From Candidatus Krumholzibacteriota bacterium (lineage in GTDB: Bacteria; Krumholzibacteriota; Krumholzibacteriia; Krumholzibacteriales; WJIX01): a stretch of 64,000 bases of DNA. This document shows positions 46,182 to 56,234 of this stretch, in pieces (within the stretch, counting starts at the first letter, position 1; each line of letters begins with the position of its first letter). The translations under genes and the position numbers were made by a program. The notes beneath the pieces are model-generated. The model ran no database searches. It was given only the letters and a program-made list of their open reading frames with translations, and was not told the origin of the DNA. The DNA lies in contig JAXHNR010000002.1 in assembly GCA_034520215.1 (NCBI GenBank), forward strand, positions 656,642 through 720,641, in the 5' to 3' direction.

Positions 46182-49100
46182 ATGATGAAAATGCCTGTTA
46201 ATACATGGATTGTGAAGTTGCGATCAGCTGTGAAATATTTATTTATCGCGGGTGGCGGTCTGATCCTGCTGATAGCGGTTCTGCTGATATTCGCCACTCT
46301 TCCTCCCGGAGAGGATATCCTGAGAAGGGTGATACAGGGCCGGGTTTCAGCTATTACCCACCAGGAAACGCTGATTGGGGATCTGGAAACAGATATTATT
46401 TCCAGGTTAATCATCAGGGATATAAATATCCCGGCACCGGATTCGATAGGCGGAGGAGTTAAAATAGGGGCGGTAGAACTTAACTACCGGCTGAAGCCGC
46501 TGCTGAACCGGAAAGTAATAATCGATTCAATAAAAATAAGGTCGCCCCGGTTGAATATCGTCAGGGATTCTACCGGAGGATATAACCTTCCTCTTCTGAA
46601 TTCCCTGCTTGCGCCACCAGAGGATAGTTTGAGGGAAACAGCCGTGCAGGGAGGAAGATGGAATATAGAGGCGGGGGCAGTCAGGATAACCGGCGCGGAT
46701 ATAAGTTACATCGACAGGTTGGTCCCGGTGAATTTCCGGCTTGGCCAAATCTTATTTCTGGCCGGTAGCCCGGGTTCGGGACATACAGGCAGGAGCGCGA
46801 GGATAAAAATCGGTACAGGAATGATGAAGTACCAGACCCTGCCTGAAATCCCCTTTTCCTTCTTTTATAGCGGTGAAATCAGCGAAGGCCTGATTGTTTC
46901 CGATTCCACCCGGCTTGCTGTGGGTGGGTTTATCTTGTCGGTAACCGGATCGGTGGAGACAGACGGGGAATACCTGTCGGATCTGCAGCTCGGGCTGCAG
47001 GGTGAGCCGCTGCCGGTGATTAGCCAAATAATGGAAAGTTTGGAGTTGCCCGTGGATAAGATCGGGGGCCGCCTATCGGCTGCCGCGAATCTGAAGGGCC
47101 CTCTGTCCTTTCCCCGGGGCGATGCCAGGGTAGTGTTGCCGGAAATTCATTACCGCGGGTTGGTGTTTAAAGACTGTCTTCTGAAAGTCCGGGGAGGCCC
47201 CGATACCCTGGCAGTAGATACCCTGAGGGCCGCCGCGGCAGAGGGTGTCATCCTTGCAGACGGTTTCCTCTCTTACTCGGATGGATTGAAAGGGAGAGCG
47301 GATCTGGCATTCAGTTCGGTTAGAACAGAGAATATCTGGGCCATATTCCGTGAACCCCCTTCTCCTTTAAGAAGTGGATTGGAAGGACATGTCAGTCTGG
47401 ACTTGAATGGACCCCGCTGGCAGGAATGGGATGTTACGGCAGAGGTCCAGTCCCGTGGGACCCGCTATATGTCACGGCCTTTTGAGGATACAGAGCTGTC
47501 TCTGCGTCTCAGGGACAGACGTTTAAACCTTGATTTCAGCCAGGAATACTGCCGGGTGACTGGAAACGTCATCCTTGGCGATTCCACCCTGGAAGGCTCA
47601 GTGGACGCCGGTATCGACCGGCTGGAACTTCTGGCGGAATTATTAGATGCCGGGCAGCTGAGCGGGATGATGACGGCGAAGATGGATATAGAGGGAACAT
47701 ACGGCAGTCCGGACTTGAAAGCCGAAATAAAGGCGGAAAGTCTGCAGGTCCGGGGAGTCTTTCTGGATGCTCTTTACTGCATGGGCCGGATGGAAGGAAC
47801 AGAGATTTTCCTGGATTCACTTTCCTGCGGGAGAGACTCGCTGCTGGTGAGGGCGGCAGGGTACTTCGACCGGATATCCGCTTCCGGAAGATTGTCCGCC
47901 TGCCTCTACGATTCCGGAAGGGGCAGAGTTGCGGATTCGGCAGATTGGCCTGAACCGACCGATATAGGTAAATCAGCCGGATGTCTTGACTTGGATTTCA
48001 GCTTCCCGCAAACAGGATCATTCTACCTCAAAGGATCCGGCAGAGGGATGGATATAGACGCCCTGGCGTCGGCTGTCAGTGATACTATAACGGCCGGAGG
48101 AGTAGCGGAGTTTGAAGTGACTGCCCGCGGTCCAGTCGATTCTTTGAGGGCGGGCCTTCGCCTGGAGGTGGAAAGACCGAGCTGCCGCGGTGTCCGAATG
48201 GATTCTCTTCGCCTTGACAGTTCGTTTGAGAATGGAATACTGAGAGTGGAAAAAGTATACCTGAAACGCGCCGCGCAATCATTACGGGGCCAGTTATATA
48301 TGGAATTGGCTGAAGATGATTCCGGCGGCTGGACCGTGACTCCCGGGAGCCCAACCAGCGGCCGTATTGACGTTGAACAATTTAATCTTGAGCAGTTTGG
48401 CAGTCTTTTTCCGGAAGGATGGTCTATAAAGGGTCTGGCCTGGATCGATCTGGATTGGGACGGAATCATATTCGACCCGAAGCCGGAGGGTTCATTGCGG
48501 GTAGAATCAGCTGCCTGGGGAAGAGCTGGAGAGGAAGCGCAGTCAGTAAGCGGGATTAATATCTCCGGAACCCTAGCCGATTCAGTATTTATACTGGATA
48601 CAGCAGAGGCGAATGTTAACGGCACGCCGGTTTCATTGAATGGTTCCGCCACTCTGATCCCGGAAAACCGGTTGAAGATAGATCTGCGTGGAGGGATGGA
48701 AGCCGCTCAGGTATTTACGGCAAGGGGTATCCTTTCCCGGGAGGAACAGGACCTGAATATAGAGATGGACAGCCTGAATGTCCGTATCTTTGAACCGTTC
48801 GTTCCGGGTGTTAAGCTGACGAAAGGTCAATTATTCGCATCGGTTCATCTGAGCAGTACTCCGGAAAAGAATGATATTACAGGAAATATTCGGGGGAGAG
48901 GTCTTGAGATCCAGCCGCAGGCTCTGGATCGTCCCGTAACAAAAGGCCGGTTTCTGGCGGAGTTCGACGGGGGCACTATCCGGATGGAAGCCCTTTCCGC
49001 CCGGCTGGGCGGGGGTGTGATCACAGGCAGCGGGTATGCCAATCTGGACACCACCGGCATTTCAGATATATCGATGTTACTTCATGGCCGCCGCGTGGGG

Positions 49101-50033
49101 TTTGTCATTAACCATGACCTGGAAGTTAACATCGATTCCCTTGATGTGTTCTGGGAACGGGATGGGGCATACTATAAGCTGGGCGGTAATATCGACCCGG
49201 GGAAAATACGCTACACCCGCAATTTTCATCCGGCATCGATCATGCCCTGGACCAGGAAGACAAAGGAGGTAGAAACAGAATTGCCTCCGCTGCTGGCCAG
49301 AACCAGGATGGAAATAAAGATCGCCGGAGCCGATGAGATATGGATCGATAATAACCTGGCTCATCTCAGATCGGCGGCTGATTTAAGCATATCAGGATTT
49401 CTTGCCGATCCCGGCATCAGTGGGCGCCTGGTGCTGGAAGAAGGTTATATACTCTATCTGGACCGGAAATTCGAGGTCGGGGAAGGGGTGGCTTTTTTCT
49501 CTGATCCCGCGGAGATCAATCCTGATATTATCTTTCGAGCCGTCACGAATGTTACCACATACCGGCAGACAGAGAGTGCCGAATACAGGATTTCCCTGGA
49601 AATTACCGGGAAGGCCCAGGATCCGATTATCAAACTCACCGCAGATCCGCCTCTGCAGCGCTCCGACATTGTATCGCTGCTTACTCTGGGAGCTACCAGG
49701 GCCCAACTGACCGGGGATACGGGCAATGTGCTGAAAGACCGCGGAAAGGTCCTGGCCAGCCGGCAGATAACGGGTTACGCGGGCCGTAAGCTGGAGAAGA
49801 CCCTCGGGCTCGACAGAGTAACGGTCACCGGCAAGATCTTAAAGCCTGAACTGATAATGGCAAAGAAGGTGTCCGAAGGAGTAACTGTTACATACCAGAC
49901 TACCGTGGGGCATCTGAATGAACAACGGATAAATCTCAACTGGGAATTGAGCAGGCGCTGGATGGTCGAGGGCTCTACCAGCAGAAGCGGCGATTCCTCA
50001 GCGAGTCTGACCTATTCATTGAGGTTCCGATGA
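46182..50033 (+). CDS. tamB: Translocation and assembly module protein TamB
   Basis: TamB is a long bridge-like periplasmic protein anchored in the inner membrane that, with its BamA-like partner TamA, helps insert outer-membrane proteins and move phospholipids. This 1283-residue protein has an N-terminal membrane helix (about residues 18-40), then LIGDLETDIISRLIIRDINIPAPDS typical of the AsmA/TamB start, a long run of amphipathic beta strands with regular glycine and aspartate turns, and the C-terminal TamB (DUF490) domain (from about 950; GRLVLEEGYILYLDRKFEV, DIIFRAVTNV, PPLQRSDIVSLLTLG). Its stop overlaps the start of the next gene (ATGA). Confidence 0.9.
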   Translation: MMKMPVNTWIVKLRSAVKYLFIAGGGLILLIAVLLIFATLPPGEDILRRVIQGRVSAITHQETLIGDLETDIISRLIIRDINIPAPDSIGGGVKIGAVELNYRLKPLLNRKVIIDSIKIRSPRLNIVRDSTGGYNLPLLNSLLAPPEDSLRETAVQGGRWNIEAGAVRITGADISYIDRLVPVNFRLGQILFLAGSPGSGHTGRSARIKIGTGMMKYQTLPEIPFSFFYSGEISEGLIVSDSTRLAVGGFILSVTGSVETDGEYLSDLQLGLQGEPLPVISQIMESLELPVDKIGGRLSAAANLKGPLSFPRGDARVVLPEIHYRGLVFKDCLLKVRGGPDTLAVDTLRAAAAEGVILADGFLSYSDGLKGRADLAFSSVRTENIWAIFREPPSPLRSGLEGHVSLDLNGPRWQEWDVTAEVQSRGTRYMSRPFEDTELSLRLRDRRLNLDFSQEYCRVTGNVILGDSTLEGSVDAGIDRLELLAELLDAGQLSGMMTAKMDIEGTYGSPDLKAEIKAESLQVRGVFLDALYCMGRMEGTEIFLDSLSCGRDSLLVRAAGYFDRISASGRLSACLYDSGRGRVADSADWPEPTDIGKSAGCLDLDFSFPQTGSFYLKGSGRGMDIDALASAVSDTITAGGVAEFEVTARGPVDSLRAGLRLEVERPSCRGVRMDSLRLDSSFENGILRVEKVYLKRAAQSLRGQLYMELAEDDSGGWTVTPGSPTSGRIDVEQFNLEQFGSLFPEGWSIKGLAWIDLDWDGIIFDPKPEGSLRVESAAWGRAGEEAQSVSGINISGTLADSVFILDTAEANVNGTPVSLNGSATLIPENRLKIDLRGGMEAAQVFTARGILSREEQDLNIEMDSLNVRIFEPFVPGVKLTKGQLFASVHLSSTPEKNDITGNIRGRGLEIQPQALDRPVTKGRFLAEFDGGTIRMEALSARLGGGVITGSGYANLDTTGISDISMLLHGRRVGFVINHDLEVNIDSLDVFWERDGAYYKLGGNIDPGKIRYTRNFHPASIMPWTRKTKEVETELPPLLARTRMEIKIAGADEIWIDNNLAHLRSAADLSISGFLADPGISGRLVLEEGYILYLDRKFEVGEGVAFFSDPAEINPDIIFRAVTNVTTYRQTESAEYRISLEITGKAQDPIIKLTADPPLQRSDIVSLLTLGATRAQLTGDTGNVLKDRGKVLASRQITGYAGRKLEKTLGLDRVTVTGKILKPELIMAKKVSEGVTVTYQTTVGHLNEQRINLNWELSRRWMVEGSTSRSGDSSASLTYSLRFR

Positions 50034-51826
50034 GAAGAATTGTGATTATTAAGATAGCAATTCTGGTTATTGCCGCGCCGTACGTTTTTGCAGAGGGGCG
50101 GGCAGAGGAAAAACAGCCTGAATGGACTGTGAAAAGTGTAAATATTGAGGGAAACCGGGTATTCAAAGATGACGAGCTGCTTAAACTTATGGTTACCCGT
50201 CCATCCGGCTGGTTCCGGTCCAGAAAGTTCCACCATTCAGTTTTTCAGGATGACCTGTCCGGACTTGGTGAGTTCTACAGGCAGAACGGATATTTCAACG
50301 CTGAGATAACCGATACCACAGTGTCAAGAGATAGGGATGAAAACCATGTCAGAATATTCATCTCGATAGATGAAGGGCCGGTTACCTCGGTGGAGGGTAT
50401 AAGCATTTTAGGTAACCGTGCATTCCCGGATTCAACCCTGACGGCTCTGTTAAAACTTGAGACCGGAACTCCCTACATGAGAAAAAAGCTTCAGGACGGC
50501 ATGATTGCGATAGCCACCTTGTACGCGGATAACGGATATCTGGATGCGTCGGTCACACCGGAAACCAGAATTAACGAAGGGGAACACCGGGTGATAATAG
50601 ATCTGATAATAGACGAGGGAAAGCAGATGTCCATTTCTGATATCGAGATCAGGGGACTGGATAAGACAAGAGATTTTGTGGTGCGCCGGGAGCTGAACTT
50701 CAAAAAGGGAGAAATTATATCTCGCAGAAAGCTTATGAAATCCCAGAAACAGCTTTATCTCACCGGCCTGTTTAATAGTGTCAGCATCACCCCGGCAAAG
50801 CGCCCCGGGGATTCCGAAGGACAGAGAGCCCTTGTGGTTGAATTAAGGGAAAAGGACTCCAGCAGATTCAGCGTTTCGGCAGGGTACGGTTCGATAGAGA
50901 AGGTTATGGGAAGGGTTGAGATCTCTTTTGACAATCTCTTCGGCACCGCCCGGAAGGCAGGTGTGAGGATGAAGGCGAATTTCATCGAGCGGAGGGTGGA
51001 AGGCTCTTTTTCTGAACCGAGGACCATGGGCAGCCGTTTTACCACCGATCTGAATCTCTTTTACAGCTATCAGGATCAACCCGGCTTCGACGTCAGCCGT
51101 CACGGCGGCCTTCTCACATTCGGCCGCAACATTAGTAGTAGCGGTTATTTAACTCTGCGTTACCGTCACGAGGATCAGCGTCTCCGTAATGTGGAGATCC
51201 TGGAGTTGCCTGAGAATACCAAACCAAGGCTGCGCAGTATAACCCTGGGTCTTACCAACGATACCCGGGACGATCTTTTCAACTCCACAAGGGGCTGGTT
51301 CCTGGATTTTTCATACGAACTGTCTGGAACCTTTCTCGGCGGCACCGAAGCATTCAACCGCACAGTATTGAATCTCCGCTGTTTCAGATCTGTGGGATTG
51401 GGTAATGTCCTTGCGGCGTCATTAGAAGCCGGATGGATTGATATTTACGGGGCTTCCGGCGGAGTTCCGATAAATGAGCTGTTTTATACCGGCGGGCCCA
51501 ATTCAATCCGGGGTTTCGAATACAGGAAGGTGGGCCCCCTGGATGCCGGGGGTAATCCCGTTGGCGGACAGTTCGAACTGGTATTGAACGGAGAGATCAG
51601 GAAAGCGGTATGGCGCTGGGTCGGAGTCGCGGTTTTTCTCGACGCCGGAAATGTATGGAGGAGGATACGACACTGCCGGTTCGACAGTATTCGTTACTCC
51701 GCCGGCCCCGGAATCCGAATTAACACCCCGATCGGCATCGTCCGTTTTGATGCCGGCTTCAATCCCGATCCCAGGGAAGGTGAGGAGAAGGTCCGGTATT
51801 ACATCGTTATGGGAAACGCCTTCTAG
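50030..51826 (+). CDS. tamA: BamA/TamA-family outer-membrane protein (Omp85)
   Basis: The TamA type of Omp85 protein, which works with TamB. The 598-residue protein has a signal peptide, three POTRA domains (from WTVKSVNIEGNRVFKDDEL near residue 28; VTSVEGISILGNRAFPDSTL near 120; SDIEIRGLDKTRDFVVRREL near 205), and a surface-antigen barrel from about 290 with the conserved loop GGPNSIRGFEYRKVG near 488 and a final strand ending in F. Three POTRAs, rather than the five of BamA, and the overlap with tamB support TamA. Confidence 0.9.
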   Translation: MRRIVIIKIAILVIAAPYVFAEGRAEEKQPEWTVKSVNIEGNRVFKDDELLKLMVTRPSGWFRSRKFHHSVFQDDLSGLGEFYRQNGYFNAEITDTTVSRDRDENHVRIFISIDEGPVTSVEGISILGNRAFPDSTLTALLKLETGTPYMRKKLQDGMIAIATLYADNGYLDASVTPETRINEGEHRVIIDLIIDEGKQMSISDIEIRGLDKTRDFVVRRELNFKKGEIISRRKLMKSQKQLYLTGLFNSVSITPAKRPGDSEGQRALVVELREKDSSRFSVSAGYGSIEKVMGRVEISFDNLFGTARKAGVRMKANFIERRVEGSFSEPRTMGSRFTTDLNLFYSYQDQPGFDVSRHGGLLTFGRNISSSGYLTLRYRHEDQRLRNVEILELPENTKPRLRSITLGLTNDTRDDLFNSTRGWFLDFSYELSGTFLGGTEAFNRTVLNLRCFRSVGLGNVLAASLEAGWIDIYGASGGVPINELFYTGGPNSIRGFEYRKVGPLDAGGNPVGGQFELVLNGEIRKAVWRWVGVAVFLDAGNVWRRIRHCRFDSIRYSAGPGIRINTPIGIVRFDAGFNPDPREGEEKVRYYIVMGNAF

Positions 51827-52415
51827 GATTTTTCAGGAGCCTGGCCGGATTACCTGTACCGGGATAGTTAGAGGAAACGTGGCCTTCGCTGCTGCCCTGA
51901 TCTTCATCTATTCACCGTAAAGACTGCGAAGAGGGTGATACGCCTGTTCGAAGATGGAAGGGAATACACCAATGGCTATGTTGCTTTCTGCTTTCTATAT
52001 TCCCCTTATTCCATAAGCACTGCCGGCGGATTCAGGATCTGCCGGAGAGGATCCGGCAACATGAAAGACAGACTTTGCAATATCGACGGCGATTGTGATA
52101 CTATCCCTTATTGACTTCTCCTTTTTGAAACGATAAAATGACACCAGTTTTAATTATATCAATGTCATACGGATTTACTGAGGAGTCCATTACATCAATT
52201 GCAGCCGTCGCAGGCTTCCCTGTCACGGAGGACTTGCGCCAGTGAAGCCCGCGGCTGAATAGAAGGTTGTTATGCAGGCAAATTCAATAAATATCGCATA
52301 CATTAATTGAAAGAGGTATCGGAATGGAAATCGTTGGTACTGCATTTCAGATAGGATATCCCTTACGTATGCTTTATGTGACAACTCTGCATATATTATA
52401 ATAGGAACTTTTAGT
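51827..52415. other. Gene-free region with a protein remnant related to one at 45.8 kb
   Basis: An open frame without a start codon (51872-52114, 80 codons) reads ...YVAFCFLYSPYSISTAGGFRICRRGSGN and ends CDTIPY. The GGFRICRRGSGN part matches a remnant at about 45.82 kb, in the same direction. The right 250 bases must hold the promoter of the SLC13 permease gene. No terminator is clear. Confidence 0.45.
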
Positions 52416-54209
52416 ATGGATCCAGCCATCATCACTGTTCTGACTATCCTCATTGGCACTGTGGTTGCGCTCATTTTCGAGACCGTCCGCATAGATGTCG
52501 TTGCGCTTATCTGCATGCTGGCGTTGGGATGGACCGGCGTGCTGACGCCGCAAGAAACGCTCTCCGGTTTTTCAAGCAATGCCGTGATCGCTATGATAGC
52601 CGTCATGATTTTGGGGCAAGGCATTGCTAAAACCGGCATCATGGATCGGTTTTCACGCGCAGTCCTGGAAAAAGTGGGGACTAAAAAGTCGAGCGTGATT
52701 GGAGTAATGTCCTTATCGGCGGGGATGCTCTCGGGGCTTATGCAGAACATCGGCGCGGCGGCGCTTTTTTTGCCGGGTATTCTCACTACCTCACGCCGGG
52801 AAAAAATCCCGGCATCGGCTTTGATCATGCCGATAGGATTTGCGACCATAGTAGGCGGCACATTAAGCATGGTAGGCTCAGGCCCGCTGATTCTGATCAA
52901 TGACCTGCTTCGCGGCGCTGACTTGGCGCCTTATGGATTATTCAGCGTAACCCCGGTGGGTATTGTGTTGCTTCTTTCTGTAATTGGCTTCTTTTTCTTA
53001 TTTGGCAAATTCGTTCTACCTCATTCAAAATCTTCGGACGAATCAATTTCGGAGCAGGATAAACTCATTGAAGAACTACATCTGCCGCATCATATCTGGC
53101 ACTATACCATTCCCCCAGACAGCGCATTGGCAGGCAAAACGACCGAACAATCGGGTGTATGGGAAAAATTTAATCTAAATATTCTCGGTATCTCGCAAGG
53201 CAGAGAGGCGGAATATGCGCCCTGGCGAGAAGCAAAGTTCGAGGCTGGGCAGGAGATGGCGCTTTTGGGCAACGAAGAAAATGTTAAAAAATTCGCCTCC
53301 GCCTACAACCTGATACATCAAGAACAGGCTGATCGATTTTCCAGTCTCAACGATCCAGCGCGCGCCGGTTTTGCGGAAATCATTATCCCGCCCCGTTCGG
53401 AAATGATGGGTCAGACCATTCGCCAATTTTCACTTCGCAAACGGTATGCCGTGGAGCCGGTGATGATGTTCAGCAAGGGAGAAGAAATACGGGGTGATTT
53501 TTCAGACCGTCAGATACTTCCCGGCGACACAATTATTGTCTATGGTGTGTGGGAGAATGTAAGCGATCTGAAAACGAACTCTGATTTTGTGGTGGTGACG
53601 CCGTTCACGGTCGGAAAGAAACAAAAGCCCTCAAAATTCTGGCTGGCTGCGCTCTGTTTCCTGTGCGCCATTGGATTAGCAATGACCGGCGCTCCCATCT
53701 CGCTGGCATTTTTCACCGGCGCTATCGCTATGGTACTGACCCGGGCGCTCACAATCCAGGAAGCCTATCAAGCCATCGAATGGAAGGTTGTTTTTCTTCT
53801 TGCCGGGCTTATTCCGCTAGGGGTCGCCATGCAGAAGACCGGAACCGCTGCTTTTCTGGCAGGGAAAGTGATGTCGCTGGTTCAGGGGAGCCATCCGGCG
53901 CTTATCCTTTTGGCCGTTGCGGTTTTATCCACCCTGTTTTCGTTGTTTATGTCCAATGTAGGTGCGATTGTGGTGTTGGCCCCGCTGGTCATGAGCATGG
54001 CGCAAATTGGCGGACTCGATCCCCGTCCCCTGGCTTTGATGGCAGCGGTATGTGCGGCAAATTCCTTTATTTTGCCCACCCACCAGGTCAATGCGTTCCT
54101 GATGTCCTCCGGCGGATATCGTAATGCAGACTATTTTAAAGCCGGCGGCGGAATGACCTTGCTATTTCTTGCGGTTGTTGTGCCCATCTTTTTCTTTTTC
54201 TATCTATAA
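52416..54209 (+). CDS. SLC13-family anion permease with TrkA-C domains
   Basis: A 597-residue membrane protein with about ten membrane segments. Two hydrophobic halves (residues 5-210 and 400-597) flank a soluble middle of two TrkA-C (RCK_C) domains, for example HYTIPPDSALAGKTTEQSG and IIPPRSEMMGQTIRQFSL. Signature stretches FSSNAVIAMIAVMILG, MQNIGAAALFLPG and LSLFMSNVGAIVVLAPL are typical of the SLC13 (divalent anion:sodium symporter) family. The TrkA-C plan is common in sulfate permeases (SLC13/SAC1 type), and the sulfur genes downstream favour sulfate or a related anion. First gene of the cluster, 24 bases before the MBL-rhodanese gene. Confidence 0.85.
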   Translation: MDPAIITVLTILIGTVVALIFETVRIDVVALICMLALGWTGVLTPQETLSGFSSNAVIAMIAVMILGQGIAKTGIMDRFSRAVLEKVGTKKSSVIGVMSLSAGMLSGLMQNIGAAALFLPGILTTSRREKIPASALIMPIGFATIVGGTLSMVGSGPLILINDLLRGADLAPYGLFSVTPVGIVLLLSVIGFFFLFGKFVLPHSKSSDESISEQDKLIEELHLPHHIWHYTIPPDSALAGKTTEQSGVWEKFNLNILGISQGREAEYAPWREAKFEAGQEMALLGNEENVKKFASAYNLIHQEQADRFSSLNDPARAGFAEIIIPPRSEMMGQTIRQFSLRKRYAVEPVMMFSKGEEIRGDFSDRQILPGDTIIVYGVWENVSDLKTNSDFVVVTPFTVGKKQKPSKFWLAALCFLCAIGLAMTGAPISLAFFTGAIAMVLTRALTIQEAYQAIEWKVVFLLAGLIPLGVAMQKTGTAAFLAGKVMSLVQGSHPALILLAVAVLSTLFSLFMSNVGAIVVLAPLVMSMAQIGGLDPRPLALMAAVCAANSFILPTHQVNAFLMSSGGYRNADYFKAGGGMTLLFLAVVVPIFFFFYL

Positions 54210-54233
54210 ACTCAGAAAATAAAGGAGAAATTA

Positions 54234-55685
54234 ATGCTGCTCAAACATTTTTTTGTCGGTAAAATTGCTCACAGCTCTTACCTTCTCGCGGGAAAGAATT
54301 ATTGCGCCGTCATCGATCCTCAGCGGGATGTCGATGTCTACATCACCGAAGCCCGTAAGATGGGCGTGGAAATCACCCATATTCTTCAAACCCATCTTCA
54401 TGCTGATTTCATTTCGGGGCATATGGATCTGGCGAAAAAAACCGGTGCAAAAATTTACGTTGCGAAATCGGCACAGTGTACCTTCGACCACGTGGCCCTG
54501 TCGGAAGGCGATTCCATAGAATTGGAGGATATGCTTCTCCAGGTATTGGAAACCCCCGGCCATACCCCTGAACATCTCAGCTATGTCGTGATCGACAAAT
54601 CCCGGTCAGATAGCCCGGTTGGTGTGTTTGTGGGCGATACGCTTTTTGTTGGGGATGTAGGAAGGCCGGATCTTTTTCCCGACATGGCGGAGGAACTGGC
54701 GAAAAAACTTTACCACAGCCTGCATGACAAATTGTTGAAGCTGCCTGATTATGTCGAAGTCTATCCGGCGCACGGCGCGGGTTCCTTGTGCGGTCGTGCT
54801 ATGGGCGCCAAATGGCGCACCACCATCGGCTATGAACGCAACTTTAACCCTGCTCTTCAAATCAAAGATGAATCCGTGTTTATCGAATCGCTAACGCAAG
54901 ATATGCCCCCTGCCCCAGATCATTTTAGCCGCTGCAGCGACATCAACCGCCAAGGACCGGCTCTGGTTACCGATCTCCCCACTATGGAGGAATTGGACCC
55001 AGGCCAATTCAAGGAACGCATGAGCGCCGCCAATATTGTGCTGCTGGATGCCCGCGGTTATCACGCCTTTGCCAGCCAGCACATCCCTGGCGTCTGGCAT
55101 CTTGATCTCAACGGCAACTTTCCGACTTTTGCCGGCTGGGTTTTGCCGACGGACAAGGATATCTTATTGATAGCAGATGATTTTAAAAAGGCGCTGGAAG
55201 CTAATACCTGGGCGCGCCGGGTTGGTGTGGATAATATTGTGGGTTGTCTGGATGGCGGCATGGTCGCCTGGGCCGTGGCGGGATTTAAGACCAGTCATAT
55301 CGAGCTGGCTTCAGCCGAGGACTTGCACGACATGATCACCGGTACCACCAGTTTTGTACTGCTGGACGTACGAGCACCGCTTGAATATGCGGATACCCAT
55401 ATCAAAGGCGCCATCAATATCCCGGTGGCCGAGTTGCGCACCCGCCACCATGAACTGAACAAGGACAAAACAACCGTCCTTATTTGCAGCTCGGGGAATC
55501 GTTCCACACTCGGCGCCAGCATTCTCAAACAGCATGGATTCAACAATGTTTATAATGTAGCCGGAGGATTGTCTGGCTATAGCGCTGCCGAGTATATCCG
55601 GGAGTGCCGGGTTTGTGTCAATCCGCATGGCTCGAGATTTTTCACGAACTTTAGCGAACCTAAAAAACACAGGGATACAGAATAA
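54234..55685 (+). CDS. CstB-like persulfide dioxygenase-rhodanese fusion
   Basis: A protein of 483 residues. The metallo-beta-lactamase N-domain (1-240) has THLHADFISG near residue 45, ETPGHTPEH near 105 and VGDTLFVGDVGRPDL, the set of persulfide dioxygenases (ETHE1 type) that oxidise persulfide to sulfite. A first rhodanese-like domain (about 250-345) has no cysteine at the active loop, so it is inactive; the second (about 360-455) has ICSSGNRS with the catalytic cysteine near 417. This N-MBL, pseudo-rhodanese, active rhodanese order is that of CstB of Staphylococcus, which makes thiosulfate from persulfides. AAAGGAGAAATTA lies upstream of the start. Confidence 0.87.
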   Translation: MLLKHFFVGKIAHSSYLLAGKNYCAVIDPQRDVDVYITEARKMGVEITHILQTHLHADFISGHMDLAKKTGAKIYVAKSAQCTFDHVALSEGDSIELEDMLLQVLETPGHTPEHLSYVVIDKSRSDSPVGVFVGDTLFVGDVGRPDLFPDMAEELAKKLYHSLHDKLLKLPDYVEVYPAHGAGSLCGRAMGAKWRTTIGYERNFNPALQIKDESVFIESLTQDMPPAPDHFSRCSDINRQGPALVTDLPTMEELDPGQFKERMSAANIVLLDARGYHAFASQHIPGVWHLDLNGNFPTFAGWVLPTDKDILLIADDFKKALEANTWARRVGVDNIVGCLDGGMVAWAVAGFKTSHIELASAEDLHDMITGTTSFVLLDVRAPLEYADTHIKGAINIPVAELRTRHHELNKDKTTVLICSSGNRSTLGASILKQHGFNNVYNVAGGLSGYSAAEYIRECRVCVNPHGSRFFTNFSEPKKHRDTE

Positions 55686-55703
55686 AGAATGGAGGGCAAT
55701 CTG

Positions 55704-56222
55704 ATGGAATTCTTAACAGAAGTGCGCTGGTCGCCTTATGCAGTCGGGATTGGCATCGGCATCCTGAGCTGGTTCAGCTTTCTCATCTCCAGAAAACCGC
55801 TCGCATGTTCAACAAGCTTTGCCAGGACCAGCGGCATGATTGAAAGACTGTTTTCGGGGAAAAAGGTTGATCTGAAGCCTTACTACCAGAAGATAGGGCT
55901 TGACGTGGACTGGCAATGGATGCTGGTGGCGGGCATTATCATCGGCTCGCTGATTTCGGCGCTGCTGTCCGGTGATTTTAGCTGGCAGTGGGTTCCTTCG
56001 CTCTGGGCAGACGCATTTGGCGGCAACCCGGTACTGCGCTTCATCGTGGCGCTGGTTGGCGGCGGTTGCATCGGTTTTGGCGCACGATGGGCGGGCGGAT
56101 GCACCAGCGGGCATGGTATCAGCGGAACCCTCCAGCTTGCCGTTTCAAGCTGGATTTCGGCTATATGTTTTTTCATTGGCGGCATTCTGTCGGCTCACAT
56201 TATCTTCGCCTTAATCGGTTAG
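55704..56222 (+). CDS. YeeE/YedE-family membrane protein, first half
   Basis: A protein of 172 residues with about five membrane segments, starting at ATG 55704 after GGAGGGCAATCTG. RWAGGCTSGHGISG near residue 130 is the cysteine-containing signature of the YeeE/YedE (TsuA) family, which carries thiosulfate or related sulfur species across the inner membrane. It is only half the length of the full transporter; the other half is the next gene. AGGAGG of the next gene's ribosome site follows the stop at once, so both halves should be made in similar amounts. Confidence 0.85.
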   Translation: MEFLTEVRWSPYAVGIGIGILSWFSFLISRKPLACSTSFARTSGMIERLFSGKKVDLKPYYQKIGLDVDWQWMLVAGIIIGSLISALLSGDFSWQWVPSLWADAFGGNPVLRFIVALVGGGCIGFGARWAGGCTSGHGISGTLQLAVSSWISAICFFIGGILSAHIIFALIG

Positions 56223-56234
56223 CAGGAGGTAAAC

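Noticed and set aside
48023-48652. Minus-strand frame of 209 codons inside tamB
   Set aside because: Antisense to tamB, with a serine/proline/arginine bias that comes from reading the opposite strand.
52223-52900. Minus-strand frame of 225 codons opposite the SLC13 permease start
   Set aside because: It is antisense to a well-supported gene and has a low-complexity composition typical of a shadow frame.
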